This document shows positions 11,627 to 23,000 of a stretch of 64,000 nt of DNA, piece after piece (the first letter of the stretch is position 1; each line of letters starts with the position of its first letter). This DNA comes from Golubevia sp. BC0850 (lineage: Eukaryota > Basidiomycota > Exobasidiomycetes > Golubeviales > Golubeviaceae): positions 558,001 through 622,000 of the forward strand of contig JAAVVG010000012.1 in NCBI GenBank assembly GCA_012976225.1, read 5' to 3'. The position numbers and the translations under genes are program-made. The notes under the pieces were generated by a model. The model had not been told where the DNA came from and did no database searches. It saw only the letters and a list, made by a program, of their open reading frames with translations.

Positions 11627-12646
11627 TTATCTAAGAGGACACTCGGCTTTACGATGACCCCGTTCGGAACAGTGCCAGCATTGTGGGCCGTATTTTTGAT
11701 ACTCTTCGTACTCGTATGCATCGTCACCATGTCTTTCAGTGACTCCACTACCGAGGGAGATGACTAACAGAGATGAATAAGACTTGGTGAGTAGCAATAC
11801 TGCGAAAAGGAATGATCTAGCTCTATTTCCAATCTGATCTTTTATCAAATGAAACCAGTACGTAGCAGACACTCACTCTTCAAAAGAAGCCCCGGAAATC
11901 TCAAGTGCAACCGACTTCCCCTTCATAACGAGCGTTCCCTCCATTCCATCTTCCACTCTGAACGTAGTATCTCTTTCAGCTCTAGATCCGGCTCTACCCA
12001 GCCAACCAGCCATCTGTTTTCCTCCGGCCAATTTAAACCTAGCTTTCATGACGTCATTCACCGTAACCGCCTTAGGTTTTCCGTTCTTGACTTCATATCT
12101 TTTTTCGGAAGTTCTTCTATGAGTCTTTCCATCTTGTTCGAAGTCAAATCTAAATCATCCTACTGCTGGTTCGCTACAACATTCAGATCCGATTGGATGA
12201 CGATCCAGTGAGAAATCGTTCTTACATTTGGCATGTTTGGTGGTTTCACACGAATCTTAGCCATAAGCAGAGTTGTAAATCCCTTCATAAGTAGGTCCAC
12301 CTCTATCAATACCAACGGTATAGTGTAAATCGTCTGAGGCGAGAGCAGGATTCAACTTGACGTCGGGGTTACCATCCGAGGTGTCCCCAGAAGATTTGAG
12401 CGAGTCTTCATAAGCTTTGGCCAAATCTTTGTTGATGACTTGACCTCTGAAAAGTCTTGAATTGAGAGAACGTTGATCTTTAATGTGGTTTTTGAAGAGT
12501 TGAGAGGTACTACGAACGGTTTTGAGTTGGGCTAGATCGAAGTTTGATAGAATTTTGATCCAAATGTCGTCCGCTAGTGGAGGAACTGGTTTGGATGATG
12601 AAGAGAGCTGAAAATGGGTTGCTTTGGTAGTATCATTGGAGGTCAT
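11627..12646 (-). CDS. F-box protein with a C-terminal CCHC zinc knuckle
   Basis: The first exon opens with an F-box, PPLADDIWIKILSNFDLAQLK followed by TVRSTSQLFKNHI (about residues 22-55), the part expected to bind Skp1 in an SCF ubiquitin ligase. After a linker with HYTVGIDRGGPTYEG, later exons give VTVNDVMKARFKLAGGKQM and AGWLGRAGSRAERDTTF, then a last exon. That exon joins through an acceptor near 11740 to give EDGVTERHGDD and ends with CWHCSERGHRKAEC, a CX2CX4HX4C zinc knuckle of the nucleic-acid-binding type. The stop is at 11627-11629. The join between the first exon and the rest (12140-12260) cannot be solved: the F-box frame meets a stop at about 12257 and no GT-AG pair that I tried restores the frame of the following exon. 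A missed intron, a frameshift or two genes are all possible. Its ubiquitination target is unknown. Confidence 0.6.
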
Positions 12647-13219
12647 GGTCGTTGGGAGGGAAGGAGGGAAAGAGAAGAGATCTCTTTTTTGAAGGTCTGG
12701 AAGCGAAGAGGTTGTGAAGGGAAGACGTCATCATCTATTCATCTTCTTGTTTTCCTTCCTTCTTCGGTCTTCCATAACGTTCTGCCTCTTCCGAACACAT
12801 CTACAGCTTCTCTTCAGTGTCTTGATGGCACTCAGAGTCAGAGGAAAGGTGCCAATTCTTGTCCTTCAAACTATCGCATCTTTTCACTTTTGCTCTTCAA
12901 CCTCAATTCATCGCCCATCACCACTTCGAGAACGTATTACGAGTTCGTGAAAAAAATTCAAAGAGAAAATGTCAGGAAAAGTATGAGCTCTATGAGGGAA
13001 ATCTAAAAAGAATAGAGGGTTCTCCAGCATGAGAAAAGCCAAGAATGTCTAAGGAAGAATCGTCATTCTCGCGATTCAGTCAAACGGATATTCAAAGTAA
13101 ATAAAGTATTATTTGCTAATTCATACTTAACCAGAGAAGGCAGAGTCCGGAGCCACAAATCGTCAAAACGTCTCCTCCAATCTCCATCAAGCCCCCAATC
13201 GTCTCCTCTTCTCATTGCT
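12647..13219. other. intergenic region, no gene seen
   Basis: This 573-bp stretch lies upstream of the F-box/zinc-knuckle gene and next to the hAT relic. Two plus-strand frames of 78 and 130 codons overlap each other here but have biased, low-information composition and no recognisable domain. The proximal 100-200 bp should be the promoter of the leftward F-box gene. Confidence 0.45.
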
Positions 13220-13480
13220 TCATTTAATCCCACTCTTCTTCAACCCTTCATTACCTTCATAATCCAATCCTTGTTTGGTCCATTCCCTAATACAAGCTCT
13301 AGAAATTGACTCTCTTTTCCCATCGCATTCTTCTCTTACCAGTTTGTAGACACTCAAACTAAGTTTGCCTCCAGATACTTGAAATTTAAAACTAGTAGCA
13401 GAAGCGCTGAACCCTAGAACCGTTCTAGCTACGATTTGCATAGCTTGAAGATCCGGGCGATTCTTCCAATAAACTAGAGG
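13220..13480 (-). mobile_element. hAT-family DNA transposon relic (C-terminal dimerisation region of the transposase)
   Basis: Reading leftward, an open frame gives LVYWKNRPDLQAMQIVARTV, then LGFSASATSFKFQVSGGKL, and later ACIREWTKQGLDYEG before a stop at 13220. This follows the hAT C-terminal pattern: an aromatic-W-x-x-x-x-P-x-L block, A-x-x-V-L, A-S-x-T/S, an F-S-x-G-G-like block and the fungal tail L/I-x-x-W-x-x-x-G-L. The usual E-R-x-F-S is degraded to FKFQVS. No upstream BED finger, RNase-H fold or catalytic segment is readable, and there is no start codon for a full protein. The piece is therefore a dead 3' end of a once larger element. A CAGGGATGG sequence reading leftward from 13751 resembles a hAT terminus and may be its other end. 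Confidence 0.5.
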
Positions 13481-13854
13481 AGTGAAATTTTACTTTGGAT
13501 TGAGAACCTGTTCTTCTTCACTCCACCCTTACGACGAGTCTTTCTCTCCTTGATTTCAAAGGTTTGACGACACCAAACTCTCACTGTCCGTTCTTAAGAA
13601 CTTGTTCTTTCAGACTGCGCTTTGAAAAAGTCGATTAGATCACAAAATGAGAAACGGACCAGAACCGATGTCTCAGTCTCGCGCAAGGAGATGGAGAATT
13701 TCAGGCGCGAGCCTTTCCTTGGAACTGGGAGGCGCGCGTCTGCCATCCCTGAAAAATGTTCAGCTCGAAGCCGGGCCCAATCTTGGGAAGTCCTCTTGTT
13801 TCAGATCAAATCTAGCCCAGCCCGACTCGAAACTTTTCTCGACTTTGCGCTCTG

Positions 13855-13872
13855 GGGAAAATATAAATACTG
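13855..13872 (+). promoter_or_regulatory. TATA-like box
   Basis: The motif aaatataaatac sits in an otherwise CG-richer stretch, about 25-60 bp before a strongly pyrimidine-rich leader with a short ccat tandem. This is the look of a core promoter driving rightward transcription. No coding frame of quality follows within 1.6 kb, so it may drive a noncoding RNA containing the repeat at 14.1-14.9 kb, or a long 5' leader of the gene at 15511. Assignment is by sequence motif only. Confidence 0.35.
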
Positions 13873-14100
13873 GGCACTCGGCTGCACGACTTTTCTTTCC
13901 CCCTCTTCTCATAACCATCCATCCATCCATCCAATCAATTCACTCTCCTTCTTCTTCCACTCACCCCATTCCATCTCTACCTGTTCAATCCTTAATTTTA
14001 AAAATAAAAATCTTTGATCTCTTTTACACTTCAAACATGGCAACTCTTTGACTCAACCTCAAGTCACAACTCAAAGCTTCAAAAAGCTTCCCTGCTCATC

Positions 14101-14900
14101 ATGTCCTCAAGACCTCTGATGAGCTTCAACTCGTTTTGAGGAGTCGAGACCGATTTCAGGATAGGTGCTTTCGGAGTACAGTCAGCGCACTTCAGGGGTA
14201 CTGCTCTGTGAAATTCAGGAGGCACGGTCTTCAGATCCAATCCACCCTTACTTACTCAAATCGAGGTACCCAATTCCCCATGACGTCTTTGGCGCTTGCT
14301 TAGCTTTTGTTTGGCAAGTCACAATTCCTCGAAGGAGCTGGAGTCACAATACCTCTCTTGAGCTTCAACTCCTTCGAGGATTGGTACATCATGCCCTGCA
14401 TGCTGGTTTCGCTTGAACGTTTGACAGACACCCATTTTGGTGTGGGTGGTGCTTTCATCAACGTGCTTTCGTTGCAGTTGCAGGCGTCTTGAAAACTTCT
14501 ACTCGCTGCGAAGTACCCAGTTCCGCATCATGTTTTGGAACTCAAAAGACTTAGGTCTTGAACGTCGCCTAACCTCTGATGAGCTCCAACTCCTTGTTCA
14601 GTATTGGTTGGTCAAGTTCATTTACCACTCATCAACTTTTACTCAGCTGGAGGTACCCATTTTTTCATCATGCCTCGAGATTTGCATCTATTGAGATGTG
14701 CAAGTCTCAAGACCTCTGATGAGCTTCAATTCTTTTCGAGCGAATGGTCCCTCATGTTTTGAATACTGGCAGTCAACTCAAAGATAAGGGTCGGTTACCC
14801 ATTTTTTGGTGTGCTGGCTAATGCTTCACATAGGGGATTAAGTCGATACAGAACCTCTCACGGACTTCTATTCAAATCAAGTCAGTCTAGCTTGTATTGA
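14101..14900 (+). repeat. degenerate noncoding tandem repeat, about 140-240 bp units
   Basis: A block close to acctctgatgagcttcaac recurs at about 14112, 14351, 14572 and 14711. A second block, ggtaccca followed by pyrimidines and often catcatg, recurs at about 14264, 14511, 14652 and 14795. The two blocks alternate, so at least four diverged units of 141-240 bp are present. Frames through the region are short and broken. The alternation with preserved order suggests old tandem amplification followed by drift rather than simple-sequence slippage. Function is unknown; a leader or noncoding transcript from the TATA-like box at 13.86 kb is possible. Confidence 0.5.
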
Positions 14901-15510
14901 ACCTCTGACTCCATCTTGCCCAAAGTTTGAAGCAACAGTAATCAAGTGACGTATCTTCGAGGATCCCAATTACATCAGACAGTGAAGTCAAGTCTAGATC
15001 TGTCTCTCTCTAATACCAGTGTCAAATTTAGAGCCTGCTCATTACTAGCCTTATTCTGGAGCTATCAAGGCGAGTCTTGAATCCTTCGAATCGCGTCCCA
15101 ACTTCTTTGGAAAAGACGTCTCGCAGAAGGGATATGCCTCTCTTGCTTCCATCAAGGTCTTCGAATCGACAGCCAATTGCTGATTGCCAAATTCTCTGTA
15201 ATCCTCATCTCGATTCATATCTGCTCTGTCTCGTGCTCACTGCTTCGGCTCTTACTGATTCACCCTGTTTCCTCCCCTTCCCTTTAGGGTTAAGATCAGA
15301 ACTAGCTATTACCGTGAAAGCTCATGAAAGATCGCATTTCTGAGGAATAAGGTGAGTCCGTATGTAGTGAAAAGGCAATCGACTCAGTCGCTTGTGATTG
15401 TTCCTGCTTCTCTCTCTTTCTTGCCAACGTTTGCCATGTGCTCATCACTGTCTTTTCTTCAACCAATCCTCTATAAGATTCATCAATTTTGAAGAAAACA
15501 TCAGATCCGT
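14901..15510. other. region upstream of the F-box/LRR gene, nothing recognised
   Basis: This 610-bp stretch between the repeat and the next start codon has no domain-bearing frame. It should include the proximal promoter and leader of the gene at 15511. Confidence 0.4.
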
Positions 15511-17059
15511 ATGATCCGCCCGCTAGCATCCATCGCCATCGATCGCAGGAATTCTCAAGACTTCAATCCAGCCTTCTTCCTCAACCTTTCGAAACCTGAT
15601 CTCTCTCCATGGTCGATCGATCCCGTTCCAATCCCAGCTGCTGCACCTCGCCGTCTCCTCTCCATGCAAGAGACAAACGACCTTCTCCAAGACCTCATCA
15701 GCGAAAGGATCTTCCTACAAGGCGAAAAGGGCCAGCATCTTGAGAAGATATCCAACCTAGAACGCCAGGTGAAACTCTTGAGGCAGCAGCTTCGAATTCG
15801 TTCGGCAACTCTGGAACTCAGATCGATCTCTCAAACCTGGAACTTTGAAGGATCTGCTCCTGAAGGCAGGTCTAAACCGGATCAAACCGAGGGAGGACGT
15901 TCTTCAGCAGTCCTCCGAGCAGCTCCCTTCAGCCCACTGCCTCAAGACAAATCCATCAACGACTTCCTTCCTGCCGAAGCTCTATCAGCCTCTTTCCAAC
16001 ATCTAGATAGAGTCCAAAAGGTTCTAGTCAGAAGAGTCTGCAAGCAGTGGTTGGAGGTCATGGAATGGACGGAAGGAAATCTCTTTGGAGGACCGTGGTT
16101 CTTTCGATGCTGAGCTTAGAGTCGGTTCCATCTATCATCACTCAATTCGATGAGAGAAGTGATTCAACTCTGATGGAGGTCTCAACCGAACTCCAAGATT
16201 CTGTTGGCCAGCTAGATTCCCATCCGCTCCTTCAAGCCCTCCAGAATTCAAAAGCTACGCTTCAAGCTCTCTCGATCACCATGTCAGAGGCAAGGGATCT
16301 GCCAGAGATCCTTTTGGACTTCCTTCCGTAACTTCCATGCTTGCATGCATTTAAGCTGCAGACTTTGGGCGAGAGGAGATGGAAAGAGCCACTCTAAGAA
16401 TGCCCACAGCAACAGTTGGTCAACAGGGCTCTCCTCTTCGTGTTCTTTGGGTCTCCTCAATCTACGAGCTCTTCAACTCTCACCCAAGTCTCTTTGCAAA
16501 CCTGTCTTCGCTGAAGGTAGATGGCTTCATCACCGATTCACATTGGAGACAAGTACTCGATGGTCCGTCCAAGACGCTTGGGCATCTTGGAATCAAAATC
16601 AGGCCAGCGTCAGAGGAGGTTCCTGCTCTCCATTTCCCTCTCTTGGAAATCTTAGAAGTATCGGTGGTGAACCAGATCCTTCCGGCCTGGATGACAGTAC
16701 CCGAGAGCTTGAAGTTGATTACCAAAGAAGCTCACACTGGGTTGCCATCACTTTCTGAGCTGCAAGTCTATGATCTAAGTAGCTGGAGAAAGATGGAGTC
16801 TAGCTGCCCAACACTACAGGTGCTACGCTACGAAGGAGTATCTTTGTCTCGCTCTGGACATCTTTTCGCTCTCCTAAATGCAAGAAGAGACAACGTCAAA
16901 GCTGGACTAGAGGTGGAAGGAATCAAAATTGAGCCTCTCCCACTACTGGCCACGAATACCTTTTCGGTGGCTCACCAAGCCCTAGAAGGACTCAAGGAAC
17001 TAGTAGAGAAAGTTGTAAATCTTTTTTCAGATGTGCAAAAGTGGGGAGTCAACCTGTGA
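15511..17059 (+). pseudogene. F-box/leucine-rich protein gene, probably broken
   Basis: The first frame (200 codons) has a coiled coil, LEKISNLERQVKLLRQQLRI (about residues 89-108), and then an F-box-like segment, INDFLPAEALSASFQHL with VQKVLVRRVCKQWLEVMEW. A second frame continues with leucine-rich text (HPLLQALQNSKATLQALSIT), and a third (from about 16379) with ISELF-type repeats, FANLSSLKVDGFITDSHW and FPLLEILEV, to a stop at 17059. The three frames are in three different phases. They meet at about 16.08-16.11 kb and 16.33-16.38 kb, where the only GT-AG pairs are 26-35 bp apart, too short for introns in this genome. I read this as at least two frame breaks, although assembly error is possible. 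The third part is clearly related to the relic at 60444-61160. The intact protein would have acted as an SCF substrate adaptor; that is inference. Confidence 0.6.
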
Positions 17060-17618
17060 GAATTTCTACTCGATGAGTACACAGTCAGAATTCGCTCAGT
17101 GAGGTGTGGATTCTCGTCGGTTATCGGTTATCAGATCTTCTCCTCTGCTTATTTCAGCTTCAGGGATCTGAATATTTTGTTCTGTCTTTCTCCTGTCTCA
17201 TCTCGTGATCAACAGTTCTGGCTTCTTATCGGCATTGTCGCAAGTAAGAGCAACTCTGAAATCCACGCGCTCTTCTTCACCTTTTCAAAATCATTCTTCT
17301 TTTTCACAAGATTCTTTTGTCTGTTCTATCCGCCACTCTATCAGACCTCTTCTTCTCGCTTTCTCGTTCTTTTCAATTCGTCGACTCCACTTCCTCTCTC
17401 GTTTCCCTCGTCTGTACTGTTCATAATCTCTCTCGTCGTTCAAAAACTACACAGTTTTTTTCTCTGGGTGTAAACATCAATCTCTCGAGAAGTTTTGGTT
17501 TCCGATAGCTCCTGATCTCATTCCTGTCCAAGAAAAGAAAACAACTTTCTTTCCATCTAGTCGATTCTATTTTGGAAGTCTTTCTCCCCTCCCGCCAACC
17601 AACACCAGATCGTCAACT
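17060..17618. promoter_or_regulatory. PCM1 promoter and pyrimidine-rich leader
   Basis: This 559-bp region precedes PCM1. The part from about 17290 to 17600 is strongly rich in C and T on the plus strand, as is common just before highly expressed fungal genes. Frames of 60-124 codons here are products of that bias. No specific factor site was recognised. Confidence 0.5.
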
Positions 17619-19747
17619 ATGACTACACCAGCTGGAATTTCGATGGCTCAAGCTCAAACTTCTGGCCTTCCCGAACAACTTATCACTACAGCCTCAGAAG
17701 CTCATCCAAAACCTGAAGGCTTGAAGTTCACCTATGGAACGGCTGGAATCCGAACCAAAGCCAACATTCTGGATTCAGTCTGCTTCAGAATGGGTCTAGT
17801 CGCTGCCTTGAGATCAAAGAGCTTGGGAGGAAAGAATGTTGGTGTAATGGTAACCGCTAGCCACAATCCTGAAGAGGTGAGTAAGAAAGTACGAGGGAAG
17901 ATTAGGGCGAAAGGTGGAGTGATAGTGAGGGAGATGCTGCGACTCTCAGGGACATGCTCCAATAACCCTTCGGCAGAGGATTTGGAATTGAATTGATACT
18001 GCCTTTCTACTTTTCATCAGGACAATGGCCTGAAGATGGTGGATCCAAGAGGAGAGATGCTTCAATCTTCTTGGGAACCTCACTGCACAACTATCTCCAA
18101 CGCAACTTCCTCTTCAGATCTAGTCTCTTCTTTGAAAGATTTGATTTCCGCCTTCAAGATCGACTTGGAATCTCCTTCTTCAGTCATCGTCGGTTGCGAT
18201 ACAAGACCTTCTTGTCCAAGTTTGGTTCAAGCTTTGATAGATGGACTTGCAGCTATGGGATCAAACATCGACAATCAAGGTTTGAAGACCACCCCTCAAC
18301 TACATTACTTGGTCAGAGCTCAGAATACCAAAGGAACTCAGGAAGCTTATGGTGAACCTACAGAAGAGGGTTACTATAAGAAGTTGGCGAAGGCCTTCGA
18401 GGAATTGGTGGTGAGTACAACACGAGTGACACGAGTTTGACGGCTGAGGTAGAAGCAGAGAGGAAGGTCTGAGTACGAAAAGCCGATCTTGGAAGGATCT
18501 GAAATTTGGGATTGGACACCAAACTCAGCTGGCATGCAATGCGAGGATCAGGATCTCATTCCTGACTTTCAGCTCCAACCATATTGGCCCCATTCCTGTT
18601 TCCTCACCTCCTTTCCCTTCATTTTCAACTCTTTCAAATTCTCAGGGAAGTAAACCAGCACCTGAACAGCCACTTCTAGTCGACTGTGCCAACGGAATCG
18701 GAGCACCAGCTCTAACCTCTCTTTTGAAGCACATTCCAACTTCTCAACTTCTAGCCGAACCACTCCGAACCGCAACAACTACTCCAGGAGCCTTGAACTC
18801 GGGCTGTGGTGCTGATTACGTCAAGACGACCCAATCTCTACCTTCTGGATTCGCTACTGAGGCTTCAGTTTTGGCTGCAGGACCTGGAGTGAGAATGTGT
18901 TCGTACGATGGAGATGCAGACAGAATCGTCTACTACTATCTTTGTGGAGCACCTGATAAGCCAGGCAGCTTCAGGCTTTTAGATGGAGATAAGATCGCTG
19001 GATTGGCTAGTGATTTCATCAGTGAATTAGTCAAGGAGGCTAAGTTAGACGGAGAACTCAAAGTCGGTTGTGTTCAGACTGCTTATGCAAATGGAAGCTC
19101 TACCAAATATCTCGAAGAAGTGAGTCCATAGATTGTGAGAGTTTTCACGTGAACCTGTTCTGACATCGGTTCTTCCTTCGTTCTTTCCGCAGAGAGTGCC
19201 AGTCACTTGTACTCCGACTGGAGTCAAACATCTCCATCACGTAGCTGAAACTTTCGACATTGGAGTGTACTTCGAAGCTAATGGACACGGAACAGTTCTT
19301 TTCTCCGACAAGGCAGTCTCAGCTTTCAAATCCTCGTCCTCAACATCTCCAGCAGCAAAATCTCTACTATCCCTCTCTGATCTAGTTAACCAGACTGTCG
19401 GAGATGCTATTTCAGACATGCTTTTAGTTGAGACCATTCTACGTCATCGTGAATGGGATGCGACTAAATGGGATTCGGCTTATGAAGATTTACCAAACAA
19501 GCTATTGAAGGTGAATGTCAAAGACAGGACTATCTTCAAGACTACTGATGCTGAGAGGAAATTGACTAGTCCTGAAGGATTGCAAGCAAAGATCGATGAA
19601 TTGGTTCAGAAATACGAAGATGGAAGATCCTTCGTTAGACCCAGTGGAACTGAGGATTGCGTTAGAGTTTATGCTGAAGCTAAGAACAAGAGTGAGATGG
19701 AAACTTTGGCGGAAGAGGTCAGGAAGGTGGTGGAGGCCAGTGGTTAG
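17619..19747 (+). CDS. PCM1: phosphoacetylglucosamine mutase
   Basis: The enzyme interconverts GlcNAc-6-phosphate and GlcNAc-1-phosphate in the cytosol, the step before UDP-GlcNAc. It therefore feeds chitin, N-glycan and GPI-anchor synthesis. Exons 17619-17876, 18021-18410, 18646-19119 and 19193-19747 sum to 558 codons plus stop, the usual size of the family. Visible sites are [11 protein letters not shown] near the N-terminus, the phosphoserine loop TASHNP (split just after it by the first intron), the metal loop [12 protein letters not shown], the sugar-binding loop FEANGHGTV and the phosphate-binding [15 protein letters not shown] near the C-terminus. All catalytic motifs are intact. The start is the first ATG after the pyrimidine-rich leader. 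The gene converges on NUP84 with 282 bp between the stops. Confidence 0.97.
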
Positions 19748-20029
19748 ATGGGATTTGGGACTGAGAAATTGATGGACTTAGATCTCGAAAGTGAAAATGG
19801 AAAGGCCACTTTGTAGATTCGTCTCATCTTTCATAGAATAACAACTTCTCATTAATGACGTCTCCGAAAACGCTCTTCATCGTTCATTGATTGGACAACT
19901 TGAATCGCGATACACTTCGAGTGAATTCAAGAATCTTGATTAATTAGAGTATACGAGTACAAAAGAAAAAAAAAAGAAGAGCAAGCATTTCAACCCTTTG
20001 CTTAGACAAAATCGCCGGTCTAGCGTTCC

Positions 20030-23000
20030 TTAAGCGAGTTTAAAAGGATCATCACTGAGTTCCAAGGCTCTGAGTTCGACCAGCCTGACTTGATTGAGGT
20101 AATTCCTCAATCGATTGTCCTTTGCTTCAGGAGATAAGAATTCCAAGTAGAGTTTATATTTCTCATCCGCGACCAGATTGGCAAGTTTGAGGGCTTCCGA
20201 AAGATTGCTGGGGGAGAGAAAAGAGGAAAAGGAGAGGAAACGAGGTCAGAGAAATGAGGGAATGTTCATCGAAGAGAGAAGAATCCGAGAGTTTACATAT
20301 GATCAGGTCTATGAATTTTGAACCGATACTCACTTTGGAATCACCTCACTTGACTCAAACAGCATGAAATGTAGAGTCAAAAGGATTTCAGGAATGAAGA
20401 TCTTGCGAATTAGAGATAATTCTTCTATCTGATAGTCATCTGTTAGGAAAGAAGTATTCCGTTACAAGAAAGGCATTAGCTTTTCGACGTTGAGTGAAGA
20501 TTGCCTGGCACTTATTCTTTGATCTTCGATTGAGAGAAAGGAAAGATGTGATACTTACCAGCAATCTCGGGATCTTGGTCGTCTGATTCAAGTTTGAGCC
20601 AGTCCATCTCCAGGATCTCGAGCATGATCTTCTTCGTGTTCTCGATAAGGTTCTAGATGAGAGAGAAAACGGCACCAGCGGAGAAAATGAGGATAAGGTG
20701 ATAGAGGTCAAGATTTGTGCCCACTGACCCAACAGCATGGCAAAAAGGAAGAGGAAGAGGAACTCACAGAGATAGCTTTCTCCCAGTTGAATCGATCGAT
20801 ACGAGATGATCTGAGATGATTTGAGAAGGCAAGAAAAAGGATTCAGGAAAGGTCTCCCAAGAGTGAAACGGAAGGAAGTAGGGTCAAGGTCGACAAAGAA
20901 GAAAAACTCACGAAGCAGCAGGTCTCTTTGACCAAATTTCTTTATAACCACCATGATTTTCAATAGCATTGAAGTAAACCTTCCAACCATTCAATTGTTT
21001 CATCTGACCTTTCTGAACTTGAATACCCTCTCCGATTTCAGAAACCAAATCTTCAGGTAAACTATTTAAAAGAATCCTAGCACAATCAACTTGACCTCTT
21101 GAAAAGAATCTTCTGATCAATCGATTCGATTGAACTAAAGCTTCATTCAAAGTTTCCTGATTAAAAGTTAACCACTGAATAGAACGAATGAGGGATTCTT
21201 CAGGATAAGTGATTTTGGAAGAGATGGTTGAAGGTGGAGGAGGTAAAGAATTTGGAAAAGGAATTGAAGAGAAATTTTGAAGGAAAGAAAATTGAACTGC
21301 TCTAGAAGCTACTGCTGAAACGTTGAGGTTATGTTCTTGAGCTCGAAGAAGAGCTTCTCTTCGAGTTTGTTGGGATGAGTTTGGATCCATGGCTGTGAGA
21401 AGAGACAGAGAGAAAAAGTGAGATTCAGGTCAGGTTCTGAAAAAAAAGACTTTGGCAGAGAATTTCGAGAAATCAGAAGAGTAACTCACCAATGAGATAC
21501 TGAGCGTATTGGTCGGTAGCAGATTGAGCTTCCAATTCACTAGCGTACATGGCTACTAAATCGTCTTGCTTTTCAGCTTTCAAGATATCCACGTAGAGTA
21601 CCAAGATATCATTGCAAGTCTGTTGCCACATGACTGAAGCAGTTTCATTCATCTCTGGCCTTTCAACCATCGATGAAGATCTTGAAATGTAATTGATGAG
21701 ACGTAGATAGAGAATTAGATGTGTTAAAAATCGAATGGCATGAACGTATTGGAAGTACTCTCTGTTTGGAGGGGAAAAAGGGGGAGACATGAAGTGTTTA
21801 GAAGGAATGATTGTCCTAGAGAGAGGGGGGGAGGCCCAGAAGGCAGAAACTCACTCAGTTCCTTGGATGACCTCTCCAGCTCTAGCCCTCAAAGGTTCAA
21901 CAGTTGAATTCACATAAGAATGAATTTCGTCCATAATCATTCTTTGTTCCACCACATGTAAGGGATCTTCACCTTGGATTCTAATCACTTCATTTGAAGA
22001 ATCTCTGACTTTAGAAAAGATTTCTCTCATCACTTGAAATCCATTTTCTTCCATTCCATTCTGACTTTTCCCTTTGCCATTCCCATTCCCTTTTACAATC
22101 AATCCACTATTGAAAACCGGAGTTCCTAAATCCAAAACCTTTATACTTCCAAATTCATTCAACACTGAATTCCCATTAAAACCCTCATAAGCGTTTTGAG
22201 ACCACCAATTATCATTTTCCTCCAATTGTAAATCAATAGAACTTTCTAGAGAATGATTAACATAAGCCCAAAGACAAGCTATCCAAGAATTACTGACTTC
22301 AAGGACAGAATTAACATCCCCACAAAGAGCACCATAAAGAGCTCTTTCATTTGGATCCAATCCATGATTCCCAGCTAATTTCTTACAGACCCCTTTCCAA
22401 AGAATTCTATTCCTATTTCCGAATGGTTGAGAACCAACTTCTTCTTCAACATCTTCTTGACCGAATTCTTCATCTTCTCCAATATTTTTAGGTTTATGAG
22501 ATAAACCAGGCTGATAATACATGATTCCACCCATTAAACTTGCAGCTCTCCAAGGTTGATCTACTTGTCTAACTAAATCCAACGCCAAATCTAATTGACC
22601 AGAACGTGTGTATTCAAATAAGGTTCGAATTAATGCCTTTTCATAAGTTTTATCTTCAACTTCCCAATTTCCTTCTTTCCTACTTTCAGCATCTGGATCT
22701 AAATTCTTGACGTTTCCTCTACTGCCGATACCACCTCCACCTCCAAGAGTACTCTTTCTGGGTGCATTTCTAGAAGTCGAGGCTGTAGTTCCTCCATTTC
22801 CACCTGTTCGTTTATCAGCTCTGACTTTGGCTTTTGTAAACGTTTTGTAACCTTTCCTAATCTCAAGGTTTGAAGTTGGGGGTAGAATTGAAGAAAGCCA
22901 TCTTCTCAAAGTAAATAATTCACTTAGACTTTCGTTCTTCTCTAAGATTTCTTGAGCTTTTGACACTGGAGTTTGATAGGGATCTAAGGAGGTCGATTGG

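Noticed and set aside
11627-11700. Reading the CCHC knuckle as a retroelement gag remnant
   Set aside because: The upstream exons carry an F-box and no gag-type sequence, and no polymerase or terminal repeats are nearby; a host gene explains it better.
13622-14051. Two overlapping plus-strand frames of 131 and 134 codons
   Set aside because: They run through a TATA box, a pyrimidine leader and ccat tandem, overlap each other in different frames, and have no domain; more likely promoter and leader DNA.
14101-14160. TGATGA boxes suggesting C/D snoRNAs in the 14-kb repeat
   Set aside because: A matching CTGA D box at the right distance and terminal stems are absent, and the TGATGA lies within a longer repeated block, so the match is by chance.
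17099-17508. Several 60-124 codon frames before PCM1
   Set aside because: All reflect the same C/T-rich leader (Phe, Ser and Leu bias); no family resemblance.
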